This document shows, in pieces, positions 10,061 through 20,600 of a stretch of 64,000 bases of DNA. Under the pieces are notes generated by a model. The model ran no database searches, was not told the DNA's origin, and saw nothing but the letters and a program-made list of their open reading frames with translations. The stretch covers positions 62,001-126,000 of the forward strand of contig CM017447.1 in assembly GCA_007674295.1 (NCBI GenBank). The letters are read 5' to 3'. A program made the translations under genes and the position numbers. This stretch comes from Antonospora locustae. Its lineage: Eukaryota; Microsporidia. The first letter of the stretch is position 1. Every line of letters starts with the position of its first letter.

Positions 10061-10414
10061 TTATATCTTGTTTTGATGTTTGTCCTGTCTTTTTCCACTT
10101 CCGTGTAGATGTCTTGGTTGTTCCTCAGACGCCCATGCTCTCAGCTTTAAGAAGTTTCCACCTGCTGTCTCGTATTCAAAGACAATCCGCTTAAAACTCC
10201 GTGTTCTTGTGTTTTTAAACGGCCTGAATGCATCGTTTTGTATTTTAAGTGCAATGATGCCGTCATTTCCTAGTCGTTTTCTTGGTTCTCTCTCTTCTTT
10301 CTCACTCAAGTCCATCTCATCTAGCTTCAATGGCTCACTACTCATTGCGTCATCTGTGGTACTTCTCTGCGGCATCTCGTTTTCTTCTCCAGCACCGTCC
10401 ATGGTATACTCCAT
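10061..10414 (-). CDS. hypothetical protein, acidic N-terminus and basic C-terminus
   Basis: A 117-residue protein that I do not recognise. Residues 1-45 are acidic and Ser-rich, probably disordered. A compact segment follows (GIIALKIQNDAFRPF, then KRIVFEYETAGGNFLKLRAW), which looks like beta strands with conserved aromatics, and a short basic tail ends in RQDKHQNKI. The charge pattern suggests a nuclear protein, but no family is assigned. ATG 10414 has no CCC signal; a second ATG at 10402 is possible. The tRNA-Leu gene begins 75 bp upstream on the other strand. Confidence 0.6.
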   Translation of the reverse strand: MEYTMDGAGEENEMPQRSTTDDAMSSEPLKLDEMDLSEKEEREPRKRLGNDGIIALKIQNDAFRPFKNTRTRSFKRIVFEYETAGGNFLKLRAWASEEQPRHLHGSGKRQDKHQNKI

Positions 10415-10488
10415 GGCGTGTGTTTGGACGATAGCTAATTCTCTTCTGAATAACGTGCATACACATAGTACCGTACCTTTCTTCTTGA

Positions 10489-10568
10489 GGTCAGATGGCC
10501 GAGTGGTTAAGGCGGTAGCTTAAGGCGCTATCCCTCTGGGGTCGCAGGTTCGAATCCTGCTCTGGCCA
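10489..10568 (+). tRNA. tRNA-Leu (anticodon AAG)
   Basis: An 80-nt class II tRNA. Acceptor stem GGTCAGA pairs with TCTGGCC (one G-T pair) with discriminator A; the D arm is closed by GCC/GGC; the anticodon stem GTAGC/GCTAT encloses loop TTAAGGC with anticodon AAG; there is a 12-nt variable arm; the T arm is GCAGG-TTCGAAT-CCTGC. No intron and no encoded CCA. A T6 run follows at once. Confidence 0.97.
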
Positions 10569-10574
10569 TTTTTT
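10569..10574 (+). terminator. Pol III terminator of tRNA-Leu
   Basis: Six T residues directly after the discriminator base of tRNA-Leu, a standard RNA polymerase III stop. Confidence 0.8.
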
Positions 10575-10660
10575 GGCATTTTAACAGAGACCATGGCTGC
10601 AGCAAAAGTGTCTTGAGATGAGTAAGAGTCTTTATTTCCAGTTTGGACCCGTGTACTGTG

Positions 10661-11734
10661 CTACACAAATGTTATCTGATCTTGGTTGTCTTCATCGCTA
10701 GACGAGTGATGTTTTCGCGCCGACTGCTTTTCATTGTAGCTGCGAGCATACAGCTTTCTGATCTTGCAAGGCCTTCTCAGCAGGCTAGGATCCAGATTCG
10801 CCTTAATGTATTTGTGCTCCTGTAACCTTTCCACAGTACATCTTCGTCGAGGATCGACTACAAGCATGTGCTCCAGCAGGTCTACGGCGTGTCTGTCGCA
10901 GCCCTCAAAAAGCTTGCTGATATTGCGAGGACTCTGTGGCAGTCTGTATTTTGAATAGTCCTCAAGCATCTCAATGCCACTAAATGTCTTTTCGTTGATC
11001 GATCCACATGTATGAATTATGGTCTCAAGCTGTGTTACTTCATTACTTCCACGGAATATAGGCCTTCGAACGAGCATCTCACCCAGAATACACCCTAAGG
11101 ACCACACATCGACAGAGTAATCGTACGAACGACATCCAAGCAGGAGCTCTGGAGCCCTGTACCACAATGTCACCACCCCTGGTGTGTTGCACTCATCCTC
11201 AATGTACATCTTCGCCAACCCAAAGTCTGCGATTTTTACAGTGTAGTCATTTCCAATGAGAATGTTTGATGTTTTCAGATCTCTATGTATCACGCTCTTG
11301 CTCTTTAGATACACCATTCCATCAACTATCTGTCTAAGTATGTACTGAATTTCGTTGCTCAACAGTGCTGTTTTCTGAATAAGAACACTCAGATCGCTTG
11401 TGACATAGGGAAACACAATGAATACCTCGCACTTTCTTCTGTCAAAGCCCACGGAGTTGAAGTTCCTCGTTGCAATTTCCACTATCTCTATGACATTCTG
11501 ATGCTTGAGAGACTTGAGGAGCTTTATCTCTCGCAGAGCAGTGAGAGGAAATCCATTGGACGAGTCCGAGTAGTCAATTGACTTTAGAGCATAGCTTTTT
11601 CCATGTGAGCTACACATAAACACTTTTCCAAACGTCCCCTCGCCTATCTTTTTCGTTGCTTTGTAGCTCCAGCTGCTTTTTGTTTTCTGTATTTGATGAA
11701 ATACCACCTCTCCTTCTTCTTCGGTGCTTACCAT
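10661..11734 (-). CDS. Cyclin-dependent kinase, transcriptional type (CDK9/BUR1/CTK1 or CDK10/11-like)
   Basis: Ser/Thr kinase of the CDK family. The 357 residues show the Gly-rich loop IGEGTFGKV (about 31-39), the catalytic Lys in YALKSID, a PLTALREIK cyclin-binding helix, HRDLKTSN, DFGLAK, and activation segment TPGVVTLWYRAPELLLG, plus a basic Ser-rich tail. FPLTALRE resembles CDK9/BUR1, while the TP-VVTLWYRAPELL segment resembles CDK10/CDK11, so the subgroup stays open. Either would act on Pol II transcription or splicing. ATG 11734; no CCC signal seen. Divergent from the phosphotransferase gene. Confidence 0.88.
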   Translation of the reverse strand: MVSTEEEGEVVFHQIQKTKSSWSYKATKKIGEGTFGKVFMCSSHGKSYALKSIDYSDSSNGFPLTALREIKLLKSLKHQNVIEIVEIATRNFNSVGFDRRKCEVFIVFPYVTSDLSVLIQKTALLSNEIQYILRQIVDGMVYLKSKSVIHRDLKTSNILIGNDYTVKIADFGLAKMYIEDECNTPGVVTLWYRAPELLLGCRSYDYSVDVWSLGCILGEMLVRRPIFRGSNEVTQLETIIHTCGSINEKTFSGIEMLEDYSKYRLPQSPRNISKLFEGCDRHAVDLLEHMLVVDPRRRCTVERLQEHKYIKANLDPSLLRRPCKIRKLYARSYNEKQSARKHHSSSDEDNQDQITFV

Positions 11735-11937
11735 TCAGAGGCTTTTTGAACTTCAAATTAAATCATCAGATAACCAGGCATGCTGTGTCTCTGTTTCCAA
11801 ACCAATGGAACAGAACATAAGGAGCACCTGGGCAAGGAAAAATTGTGAAAAAGCGCCAGTTTTCACCGTACTGCTTTCTTTATCTCTTTTGAGAAAAATT
11901 AGTGACTTTTGTAAAAATGCTACAAACCCAAAACAGT

Positions 11938-13062
11938 ATGATCATTTACCAGGAGGATTTGGAAAACTTAGAGTCGCTGAAGAGGCATCAGTACAGCTCT
12001 GAAGACTACTCGATACTCACTAGACTTGTACTGGGCAGATACTGGAATTGGGTCATAAAGTTTGTTCCAATGACAGTAGCACCAAATACCATCACTTTGT
12101 TAGGTGGTGTTAGCATGGCAGTCAGCACACTGTTTACGCTCATTCTCGATCCATCGCTTTCAAGCTCAAGAACTAGGCTTCTTCATCTGCTTAACGCAGT
12201 GTGTCTGTTTTTTTACTCAACGATGGATAGCATAGATGGAAAACAGGCTGCAAGGACATCTTCGGAGTCTCCGCTGGGCCAGCTTATGGACCATGGAATA
12301 GACTCACTGGTGACTGCATTTCTAGTGATAACTCTCTCCTCGTCAATAGGATTGGGCACAGGAAGAGACTTTGTGCTACTTTTACTGCTTGTTTACATGG
12401 TTTTCTACTGCATGACTCTTTACGAGAAGTTCACGTCCAAAATGGTATTTGGATACATTAATGGACCGTCGGAGGGGATTATGTTCTGCGTGGCCATACA
12501 TATAGCTGCGTTTTTCTTTGGACCGGGGATATTTGCTCTCATTCATCGAAACAACATTGCTGCAGTCTTCGGTCTGAATGCATCAAACCTTTTTGTGATC
12601 ATGGTCCTGTTTGGTGTGCTCTACACAATATACTTTATAGTTGACTTTGGTACCAATGTTGGAAGAAAGCACCTGCCTACAGCTGTAAAGCACACTCTTG
12701 TTGCACAAGGCATGTTTTTGCCCTCTATGATGATATCGTCCATAGAGGCATTCAAAAAGCAGGCTGTCTTTTACCCGGCGACACTTGTCATCATGCTTCT
12801 TTTTTCATATATGATAATTGAGGTCATACTTTCAAGACTCAAGGATACAGACATTCCTAACCCGCCCGACGGGTACTTCCTTTTTTTGTTTTCCTCTGTG
12901 CTTTACATATTCAATTGGGACCATGCAATTGTTGAATCTTACATTATTTGCTTGTCTGTGTTCATTGCAGTATCCTATGTAGTTCGTGTGCTTTCGATCA
13001 GCCATGCAATAAGCAGGTTTCTGGGAATATCCATCTTTCAAATCAAACCAAAGGAGCCGTAG
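11938..13062 (+). CDS. EPT1: Choline/ethanolamine phosphotransferase (CDP-alcohol phosphatidyltransferase)
   Basis: Final enzyme of the Kennedy pathway: CDP-ethanolamine or CDP-choline plus diacylglycerol gives PE or PC in the ER membrane. The roughly 374-residue multispanning protein carries the signature DG-x2-AR-x8-G-x3-D-x3-D (DGKQAAR ... GQLMDHGID). I start at ATG 11938 (MIIYQEDLENL, aligning with the usual N-terminus) because CCC lies at 11927-11929; an in-frame ATG at 11917 would add seven residues. The cytidylyltransferase that makes CDP-ethanolamine is at 49.9-50.8 kb. Substrate preference cannot be read from the sequence. Confidence 0.92.
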   Translation: MIIYQEDLENLESLKRHQYSSEDYSILTRLVLGRYWNWVIKFVPMTVAPNTITLLGGVSMAVSTLFTLILDPSLSSSRTRLLHLLNAVCLFFYSTMDSIDGKQAARTSSESPLGQLMDHGIDSLVTAFLVITLSSSIGLGTGRDFVLLLLLVYMVFYCMTLYEKFTSKMVFGYINGPSEGIMFCVAIHIAAFFFGPGIFALIHRNNIAAVFGLNASNLFVIMVLFGVLYTIYFIVDFGTNVGRKHLPTAVKHTLVAQGMFLPSMMISSIEAFKKQAVFYPATLVIMLLFSYMIIEVILSRLKDTDIPNPPDGYFLFLFSSVLYIFNWDHAIVESYIICLSVFIAVSYVVRVLSISHAISRFLGISIFQIKPKEP

Positions 13063-13158
13063 TTGTTTAATACATTCTGCGCGAATTGAGCTATGTTTTG
13101 ATGCATGCTCTTATCACAGCTTTAATAAAAGCGCTGCCTGCCCTCTTTTTTCGGCCAA

Positions 13159-13162
13159 CCCC
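13159..13162 (+). promoter_or_regulatory. CCCC start signal of PAT1-like gene
   Basis: CCCC 10 nt before ATG 13173; favours that start over the in-frame ATG at 13101. Confidence 0.45.
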
Positions 13163-13172
13163 TGGTTTCGGA

Positions 13173-14162
13173 ATGAGAGAACGTGTTCATGAAGTTAGAA
13201 ACCATAACAATTTCATGACAGACAAGGAAAGGGCTTTTGTGGAAAACTACCACAGAAAAAGCATTTCAAATGCACTTAATCACAAGGACTTTTCTCCGTT
13301 CTTTGAAGAAAAGCCTAGTGGTGCGTTGTTAGTCATGCGAAGGGAGCCGCGGACAGAGCATCGAACAGAAAACAACGAAACACAAAGAAACCTCTTTAGC
13401 GGTGGATTTGCTAAGTCAAGGAAAAAGCCAAGACTAGTTGCCCTGGACCGGGATGTCAGTCTACCCGTGGAGGTGCAAACTGAGCTTAAAATTGAGGAGT
13501 TTTGCATTCTGGTTTTGAAAATCAAGTATAGATACAACGAAATCCATATGCAAGAAAAGATCAGTAATTTGGAGTATGATCCGGAGGCCACGTCAGAAAC
13601 ACATATTGTTGAGTACGAGACTGTTGCAGTCTCTATGCTGAATGAGTATCTTGTGAGATTCTCAAGGTCTGCCAAGTTTTTCAACGCACTCTACGAACTC
13701 TATGCAAGTGTAAATAGCATATTTAAGAAAAATATCGTTCTCAGCCTTCTGAAATCGTCGAAGGAAATTGAGTTCACAATGTCTCTTGGAGACTTTGTCG
13801 ACAGAATATTCAGAAATATTCCAAAGATAAATAAAGAGGAAATACTGGAATTCTGTACGGTGTTCTATGAAAACACAGCTGGCGTAGTCTTTGCAACTGC
13901 ACTTGTGCTCAACGATAAAAACCTAGCAAGGACATTTAAGCTGCATCTGAATGATAAAGTGGTTATGTCCATGTTTGTGTCTCTGGACAGAAAAGTTATG
14001 TGGCAGTTCTTTAGTGTGCTAGTGCCTTCACTGAACACTCAGGATAAAAAAGACCTGATTCTGTTTGTCAGGGAAATATTGGTAAAGGCTATTCGCGAGA
14101 AGGATAAACATGCCTCCATATTTTTAAAGAGTATTGGAATTGAGGAAGACGATCTGAAATAA
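13173..14162 (+). CDS. PAT1-like mRNA decay factor (tentative)
   Basis: A 329-residue protein. Near its N-terminus MTDKERAFVENYHRKSISN resembles the PAT1 segment that follows the MT-x-E-K pattern, after which comes a basic linker (about 60-110) and a helical C-terminal half (about 120-329) consistent with the PAT1 alpha-solenoid. PAT1 links deadenylated mRNA to decapping, and CCR4 is also present in this window. Start: ATG 13173 has CCCC at 13159-13162; an in-frame ATG at 13101 would add a hydrophobic stretch that looks like non-coding sequence. The similarity is weak, so the name is tentative. Confidence 0.5.
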   Translation: MRERVHEVRNHNNFMTDKERAFVENYHRKSISNALNHKDFSPFFEEKPSGALLVMRREPRTEHRTENNETQRNLFSGGFAKSRKKPRLVALDRDVSLPVEVQTELKIEEFCILVLKIKYRYNEIHMQEKISNLEYDPEATSETHIVEYETVAVSMLNEYLVRFSRSAKFFNALYELYASVNSIFKKNIVLSLLKSSKEIEFTMSLGDFVDRIFRNIPKINKEEILEFCTVFYENTAGVVFATALVLNDKNLARTFKLHLNDKVVMSMFVSLDRKVMWQFFSVLVPSLNTQDKKDLILFVREILVKAIREKDKHASIFLKSIGIEEDDLK

Positions 14163-14246
14163 ACTCTACTTTTTTCTTACAGAGGATTTAAAACACTCAC
14201 AGCACAAACTAATGTGCATGTTTGACGAAGTGCAACACATGGACTC

Positions 14247-16517
14247 TCACGCACTGCTAAGAGCCCGTGCATTGGACATCATCCTTTCATAAAAGCGCCT
14301 TTCGTCCTCTCCGCACACATTGCCGCTGGCCACCTTTTTAAGAAGATCCACAGACACATACAGGTTATCCTTGGGACCTGTTTTTATATCGCATAGGACA
14401 TCATCCAAAAGAACAAGGTTCTCTATGAAGTCTTGAACCCCATCAACTGTGCCAAAGTCGAGCTTTCCAAGGTTTCTTCGAACATAAAAGTTGGCAACCT
14501 CGAACAAGTACTCAAAGTATTTGTCCGCACCAGCCGATTCCTGAAAGTTGGAAACAATGCAACTTATGTTTTTTATGCACAGCCGAAAGCTCTTCATTCT
14601 TCTGCAGAACATGTCAAAAAAGTACATTACATCGCTCACAAGCTCGATTTTGCAGCCTTCCTCATAGGCCATGGTAAGCCTGTCGTACAGGTCAAGAACT
14701 GCAGGCTGTGCGGTAGTGCTCTTATGTGATGCAGACATAGTACTTCTTTCATCTGTGTTCCTCTTTGAAATGTGATAAGCTATAGACGAGTCTTCAGAAG
14801 CACCACTTTCGCCAACATCTTTAGAGCCTGTTCCGCTCTCTTCTGTGCGTTGTGGGTTGACCATAGGAACTACGTTTTCCATGTATATATCCCTCAGCTT
14901 TCTAAGCGTTTTAATCACTGCAAGAACCTGCGCATACCTGCTTCTGCTGTGTGGCATTGGTATAGGCTCTTCTGCTACGCATACCTTCAGCTTGTGCAGG
15001 ACATTCTGAAACACAATCTTATCTTCTCTGCATATGATTGTTGTTGTCAATCTTCTATCAAATACCTTAAAGAAAAGAACCTTCAGCTTTCTTCCAATAA
15101 TCTCAAAAACAAAGTTGAAGAACCCTAAACTGTTATGTTCTTTCTTGTAAAATATGTATGCAAAGTCCATCTTGCAAAAGAACTCAAGGTACCCGTCATG
15201 CGACACATCATAGTATCCACCGCTTTCATTCAGATACATAATCAGCTTTCTTTCGATTCTGTTGTTCCTCTGGACAAAGTACTTCTCCTCGATCTGTGTT
15301 GCTAGAAAGGTCTGAAACCTGGCTCTCAGCCCTGGCTCTTCTATGTAGCTAATGTTTTCAACGAAGTAGAAAAGAGAATCTATTTTGGGCGCAAAAGGTA
15401 AATACACTGTAGTACGAGGCTTCACGTCTATAAGGCTTGCGCCAAGCTGGCCTGCTATGGATGTCCTTTCATCAAACATCTCCTCGTAGTTCAGGCTGCT
15501 TTGCACATCCTCTATACTAAATAAGCATTCTTTTTTGAGAAACGGGTTTGGAAATGAAAAAACACCTGTTATGTCCTTCAAGGTTTTCAAAAAGATTTCT
15601 GAAGCAATAGCTACATAGTTTCTGTTGAAAATCATGAATGTACTATCTGTTTCTGTCTGAAAAAACTTCGATTCAACAACCTCTGTGTTATTTTCAAGAC
15701 AGTATGCTGCAATGCTCAAGAACTTTGAGAACATTCTGCCTGTGATGTGCATTATATCCTGGATTGTTGCGTACATTGTCTCCTGCGTAGATGTCTTTCT
15801 GTGTTCGCCTAGGATAGCCTTGTATGTGTCCATTATGATGTCGTGTATACTTCTATGAAAATATGCATCCAAAATGCCCAGCCCGTCCAGCGAAATCACA
15901 GCGTCCAAGGCATCAATGTACTCTACTTTGCTGTTATCACACATGAAGTGCCACAACTCGTTGCATAGTGCATCAATTAAAACAAGTCGTCTTTTTCTGG
16001 CCTTTTCAAGCAGCACATCTGTGCTTCTAACATGGTTCAGTCTATATCTAGCATATACATCAAGAAAGCTCTTGACAATGCTGGACGCGTATGCATGCTT
16101 CTTATCATATATCGCTCTATCAGCATTTTCAAGGAGAACCTTGCATTCTCTAATGGCACTGCAAATCTCTCTGATCCATATGTTCTTTCTGACATCTCTT
16201 CTGTCGGTGTACACCGTAAGATCGGTTCTCAAAACCTCGTTGCAGAAGTCTATCTGTGCGTCAATGCATCTCAGGTTCTCTTTGTTTATTCTATAAATTT
16301 TGGAATACAGCAAAACACTATCGCTGAACACCTTGGAGTTTGTATCGATGACTTTTTCCATTGCCAGCTTCACCTTGTGGTATATGTTTCGAAAGCTTGA
16401 TGCCTCTGCAGAGCCCTCTTTCTCAAGTGTCTTTATCAGAGGTACAGGGTCAAAGTCTTCACTTATGAGAGCTTCCCAGTCGACTCTTAGCTCCTTTACT
16501 ATAGACTCGATCTCCAT
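14247..16517 (-). CDS. SEC8: Exocyst subunit SEC8-like
   Basis: Tethers secretory vesicles to the plasma membrane as part of the exocyst. The 756-residue, almost entirely helical protein has an N-terminal block (DFDPVPLIKTLEKEGSAE, then SFRNIYHKVKLAMEKV) that matches the conserved SEC8/EXOC4 N-terminus (FDPV..L, Y..F, MK.V). A low-complexity Ser/Thr insert lies around residues 575-620. ATG 16517 has CCC directly upstream; the frame is open to an ATG at 16589. Yeast Sec8 has about 1065 residues. In microsporidia secretion is central to building the polar tube and spore wall. Confidence 0.72.
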   Translation of the reverse strand: MEIESIVKELRVDWEALISEDFDPVPLIKTLEKEGSAEASSFRNIYHKVKLAMEKVIDTNSKVFSDSVLLYSKIYRINKENLRCIDAQIDFCNEVLRTDLTVYTDRRDVRKNIWIREICSAIRECKVLLENADRAIYDKKHAYASSIVKSFLDVYARYRLNHVRSTDVLLEKARKRRLVLIDALCNELWHFMCDNSKVEYIDALDAVISLDGLGILDAYFHRSIHDIIMDTYKAILGEHRKTSTQETMYATIQDIMHITGRMFSKFLSIAAYCLENNTEVVESKFFQTETDSTFMIFNRNYVAIASEIFLKTLKDITGVFSFPNPFLKKECLFSIEDVQSSLNYEEMFDERTSIAGQLGASLIDVKPRTTVYLPFAPKIDSLFYFVENISYIEEPGLRARFQTFLATQIEEKYFVQRNNRIERKLIMYLNESGGYYDVSHDGYLEFFCKMDFAYIFYKKEHNSLGFFNFVFEIIGRKLKVLFFKVFDRRLTTTIICREDKIVFQNVLHKLKVCVAEEPIPMPHSRSRYAQVLAVIKTLRKLRDIYMENVVPMVNPQRTEESGTGSKDVGESGASEDSSIAYHISKRNTDERSTMSASHKSTTAQPAVLDLYDRLTMAYEEGCKIELVSDVMYFFDMFCRRMKSFRLCIKNISCIVSNFQESAGADKYFEYLFEVANFYVRRNLGKLDFGTVDGVQDFIENLVLLDDVLCDIKTGPKDNLYVSVDLLKKVASGNVCGEDERRFYERMMSNARALSSA

Positions 16518-16520
16518 GGG
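16518..16520 (-). promoter_or_regulatory. CCC start signal of SEC8-like gene
   Basis: CCC on the coding strand abuts ATG 16517, deciding against the in-frame ATG 24 codons upstream at 16589. Confidence 0.55.
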
Positions 16521-16799
16521 TTGAAATGTGCTGAAATAGAAGTTTTCCTGCACTGAAAGCACAGAAGAATCTCCAGACTGTTGCAACATGTTTGAACACC
16601 TCTTAAGGCAATATATGTGTCAAACGAGCAGATTCATAATTCCCGATGCTTTGACACATTCCATACAGAACATCAGCTTGTGCTGGAGCTAATATGCCAG
16701 TTATTAGGCATGTAGGGCTAGTGTGTCGAGCACATGGTCTTGTGTAGTTATGTATGAAGAGTATCTCAAACTCACAATTCGAATTACAGCGAGCCCTTG

Positions 16800-17033
16800 A
16801 TGATCGTTAAAATAAAGCTTCTTACTGGAAGAGAAATAGAGATAGATGTTCTACCGGATGACACAGTTCTTTCTCTCAAGCAGAAAATACAGGAAGAGGA
16901 GTCCTTTCCACCGTCACAACAAAAGCTTGTGTATGCAGGAAAGGTCATGACAAACGACGACGACAAGCTTTCAGACTACAGAATAGCTCCCAACAGTGTC
17001 GTGCACATGATTATTGCACTGAGAGGTGGGTAG
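16800..17033 (+). CDS. RUB1: NEDD8/RUB1-like ubiquitin-fold modifier, encoded in mature form
   Basis: A 77-residue ubiquitin-fold protein. LLTGREIEID near the start and the C-terminal ALRGG match NEDD8/RUB1 (LTGKEIEID, ALRGG) better than ubiquitin, whose penultimate block is RLRGG; the residue at the ubiquitin Arg72 position is Ala73 here. LVYAGK corresponds to the Leu43-Lys48 surface. The stop codon follows Gly-Gly directly, so no hydrolase is needed to expose the C-terminus. ATG 16800 is preceded by CCC at 16794-16796; a TTG lies just before it. It would modify cullins if those are present. A diverged ubiquitin is the alternative. Confidence 0.82.
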   Translation: MIVKIKLLTGREIEIDVLPDDTVLSLKQKIQEEESFPPSQQKLVYAGKVMTNDDDKLSDYRIAPNSVVHMIIALRGG

Positions 17034-17229
17034 ACGCTGTGTGTCTCATCCCTTACTCAGGATGCATAAGTTGCTGCTCAGCTGCCCTCACAAGTTGTAC
17101 ATCGGCGTAAAGGCTGGTGTGCTCGCAGAACTTAAGATATACTACCGCAATGAATATTCATTTGTTGGCATTGATTGTTTGAAATAAATCACACTTGTGT
17201 ACTGTGTATACAGATTTAAAATCGCGAAG

Positions 17230-17232
17230 CCC
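17230..17232 (+). promoter_or_regulatory. CCC start signal of small membrane protein gene
   Basis: CCC abuts ATG 17233 and separates it from in-frame non-ATG codons upstream. Confidence 0.55.
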
Positions 17233-17568
17233 ATGGAAGTACTGAAAAATGAGGCAAAAAAAGTGGCATCATGCACAAAGCTCTTTTTCCAGGAATTTTT
17301 TCCACTCAACTCAATTAAAGATGTGGTGTACAGTGCAGCAAGAGGAGAAATGTTTGCTTTAGTAGTTAACGAATTAAACATAAAAGATCTCGGAAAGTAC
17401 CAAGGATGTTGCATTTTGTTTGTTTTTTTGCTTGCAGTACTGCTTTTTTGTGTAGTATACAAAGCTAGTGTTGGCACATTCAAAGTGATTAAAAGCACAG
17501 CGAAGATGTCTATAGAGTTCATATCTGCGTTTCTGTGCATTGCAATTCTTGCCAATATCATAAAATAA
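17233..17568 (+). CDS. small two-pass membrane protein, unknown
   Basis: A 111-residue protein. A charged amphipathic N-terminal half (about 1-60) is followed by two hydrophobic segments (about 61-80, CCILFVFLLAVLLFCVVY, and about 93-111, EFISAFLCIAILANII) separated by a short basic loop, suggesting a hairpin in a membrane. No family recognised; reticulon- or REEP-like shaping proteins have this general form, but that is only an analogy. ATG 17233 has CCC directly before it; the frame is open back to a GTG at 17197. Confidence 0.65.
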   Translation: MEVLKNEAKKVASCTKLFFQEFFPLNSIKDVVYSAARGEMFALVVNELNIKDLGKYQGCCILFVFLLAVLLFCVVYKASVGTFKVIKSTAKMSIEFISAFLCIAILANIIK

Positions 17569-17683
17569 AGAAAACGCAGCCAAGCGATGGCAACTAGTTC
17601 ATAGAGTCAAAATAGGGTTAACACAAGGCATATTGCATACCGCATTTATGTGTCTTCTCTTGAAGTCTTTGGAGAAAGGACTG

Positions 17684-20600
17684 CTATTTATTTAAAATTT
17701 GCCTTAGAGATGCAAGTGCTTCTCTTCTCTCCACAGTAGCATCTGTGCATATCATGCGCTGCTCCTTCAACCCTAGGTTCATAAACTCGTACAGCAGAGA
17801 GCTGTATATCGGTGGACGCACCGTGTGTGGCTGCAGCCTGTCTCCTGCCATTGTGTTGGGTGACGTTAGACCACATGTGTTATGCAAAGACTTCAGCATT
17901 CGAAAGTAAAGTCTGTCAACAATATCACTGTCCACAAACCCTATGTCAACAGCATCTGTACTCTTGAATTCACACCGTTTTATCAGTTGAGTTCCATCAA
18001 AGAACATGTTCGTAGGTGTGTATGTGTATATTCTATATATTCCATCGCCATGTGCAACCATGCTCAGAATGTTTTTGTGTATTATGAAGTCTAGGCTGTC
18101 ACAGCAGAACTTGGTGCTGCTTGCCAGTAGGTGTATTTTAAAGGGCTTTGCCTGAAAGTAGAAGAACATAAGGCCATTTGCTATGTCACCCAGGCAGACA
18201 TAATTTTTGACTGCTCTTATTCTCGTTGCTAGAATCTGCAGGTCGTGAAATGCTATTGCGTTGATTCCCTCGTTTCTGTCGACCTCATAAACCATCAGCT
18301 TAGTTCCCATGCAGCATGCAATGTTGCCTCGCAATGAGCAGCAGTCCATGACAGGTCCCTTACAGTTTTCAATACACAGAATCTTCAGTTTGCGATTTGT
18401 CCATGGTCTTAGGGGCACTGGATTGACCTCTATGAGCTCGAAAAGAAGAAGCCTGCCTTTGAATTGCCAGTCTTCGCTTTTTACATATGATGTACATACA
18501 ACTAGAAACTCACCTCTTCCGCTCAGAGAATGGATGTCGTTTAGCACGAGCATCTTCATGGAGTTGACATACTCGTCTTTTAGCAGCTCGTAGTCATGTA
18601 TAAACTTAGACTCAGACGAGTAGAGCTCCAATGAAAACTGAAGCGTGTCCGCGCCTACCTGTACCACGTCAGCATCCTCCTCGGAGTTTTCTGGTTGTGT
18701 TTCCACCTTCTCCTTAGTAAATATGGCCGTTCTTGCTGCGACTGCAACATAATTCCTTACTCCGTTCTTAGATGTCTCAAGCACCTGGACTTTCTTTGTT
18801 GAATCTTTAGAGGATACATGCACTGCAAGGTCGCTATCGTTGCCAGTGCATGTCCAATTGCTGAAGTTTTTGCTGTGGGTTGAAACTCCATAAGTATTCA
18901 ATGCACTTTCATAGAAATGTGCACCTGAAAATCTGCACTCGAACGTAGCCTCAAGTAGCTTTCCATTCTGAACGCCAAAACTCCCGGAAACATGTTCAAA
19001 CGCGAGCATGCACTCACGAATCGTGAATGGTGCGTAGCAAGCAATCAAGGGTGTTTTTGCCTTTATGTAAAGATACCCAGACATCTTGAAGAGTGACTCT
19101 CCCAGTCCAAATTCAGGAATCACACCATGACTCACCTTAATAAGCGCATCCCTAAAAATTCTGTACACAAAAAAGTCGTTTTCATCGGATCTTATCGCAA
19201 TGTAGAAGTTTTCTCTATCGCCAATGGACACAATCTCAACGATTTGTGATTTGTGGCTACTACCAACACTCTGTTTTTCTGTTGTGGTGGGCACATCTCC
19301 AATGTTTATCGAGCTCACTGCCGTCGGGCCAAAGTCATCCAAGTGAAAACGAAATATTGGGTCCATGTTCTCCAAACTTATTATCTCGATCACCGCCTCG
19401 CGTGTAACAATCAGATATTCGTTCACAGCAAAACAATGAACGTCCGGAATCTCCCTTATGACCTTCATGTTCTTGTCTCTAATCACTAAGTACGTGTCCT
19501 CCAGCAGCATTATTTCCTCCCCATGCACATGTGACTTGCGAATATGTCTTGCAAACTCAAAAACGTTTATGCTTGCAAGCTGATCGTCCATTACGTCTAT
19601 GCGGCTTCTTGTGACGTGGTAGTAAAAGCCTCCAAGGTAGTGGAAGTTGATCGTTGCAGAATTTACAGTTGTGTTTTGAATCATGCTTGATGTGTCATTT
19701 GACAGGCAAACTTTGTCGTTTGCAACGTACACTCTCGAATACTCATTGGAAACCTGCCCTCTTTCATGAGTGCTGCATACAATAGTCATTCTTTCCAGCG
19801 TTCTTATCTTAACAATGGTTTTCAATAGCTTTTCACAAGCTTTTGCCTCAGACTCGTGGATCAAAATGTGATCATCTAAAATAAGTAAATGGATACCTGT
19901 AAACAGAATGTTCTCAAAGATAGATATTGATGTTGCATCCGTATCTACAAAACTAGTGCATTCTGTGTGGCCATCAAGAGACACTGCATTGAACTTAATC
20001 TCAGAAACATGTAAGTTATAAACCTTGTGGGAGTCTTCCTTGGGAGTTATCTGAAGCGTTTTCGAAGGTGCAAAAATAAGCAGTGACCGAGATTGTCCGA
20101 TAAACACAGACACGTTAAAATCCACATCTATGTATTGACTGCAGCGTTTTGACGTATATGTTGCTTCCGCAACATCACATGCTTGCGAAGAAGCCGTTTC
20201 AAATCTCAACTGTTGTTTGATAACTGCGTTATCATTGTCTTCAACTTTTGCAGATAAGTCATCTATTTCATCATCGATGCAGTTCTGCTCTCTGGTTGTA
20301 GGGTCAGTGTTCATTTCGTACGGAAAACTTCCGCTATGCATGCTTGATTCCAAGCGACTATCTGTTTTCTCTTCACTTTCAAATTTGACAAGCTTTTTGT
20401 TGTTTGTCAACGTGTATACGCACTCGTTTTTGTAAAAGGAGAGAAAGCTTCTGGATACAACGACAAGAACGCCTTCTAGTCCAACGATTCTGAATGAGTG
20501 AGGCATGCACTTGTAATCATACTGAACAAAAGATGTTTTTGTGTGCAAGTCGAAGCTCACAACCAAAACACGTACGTCCTCCTCTCTCGTGTACTTGCAA

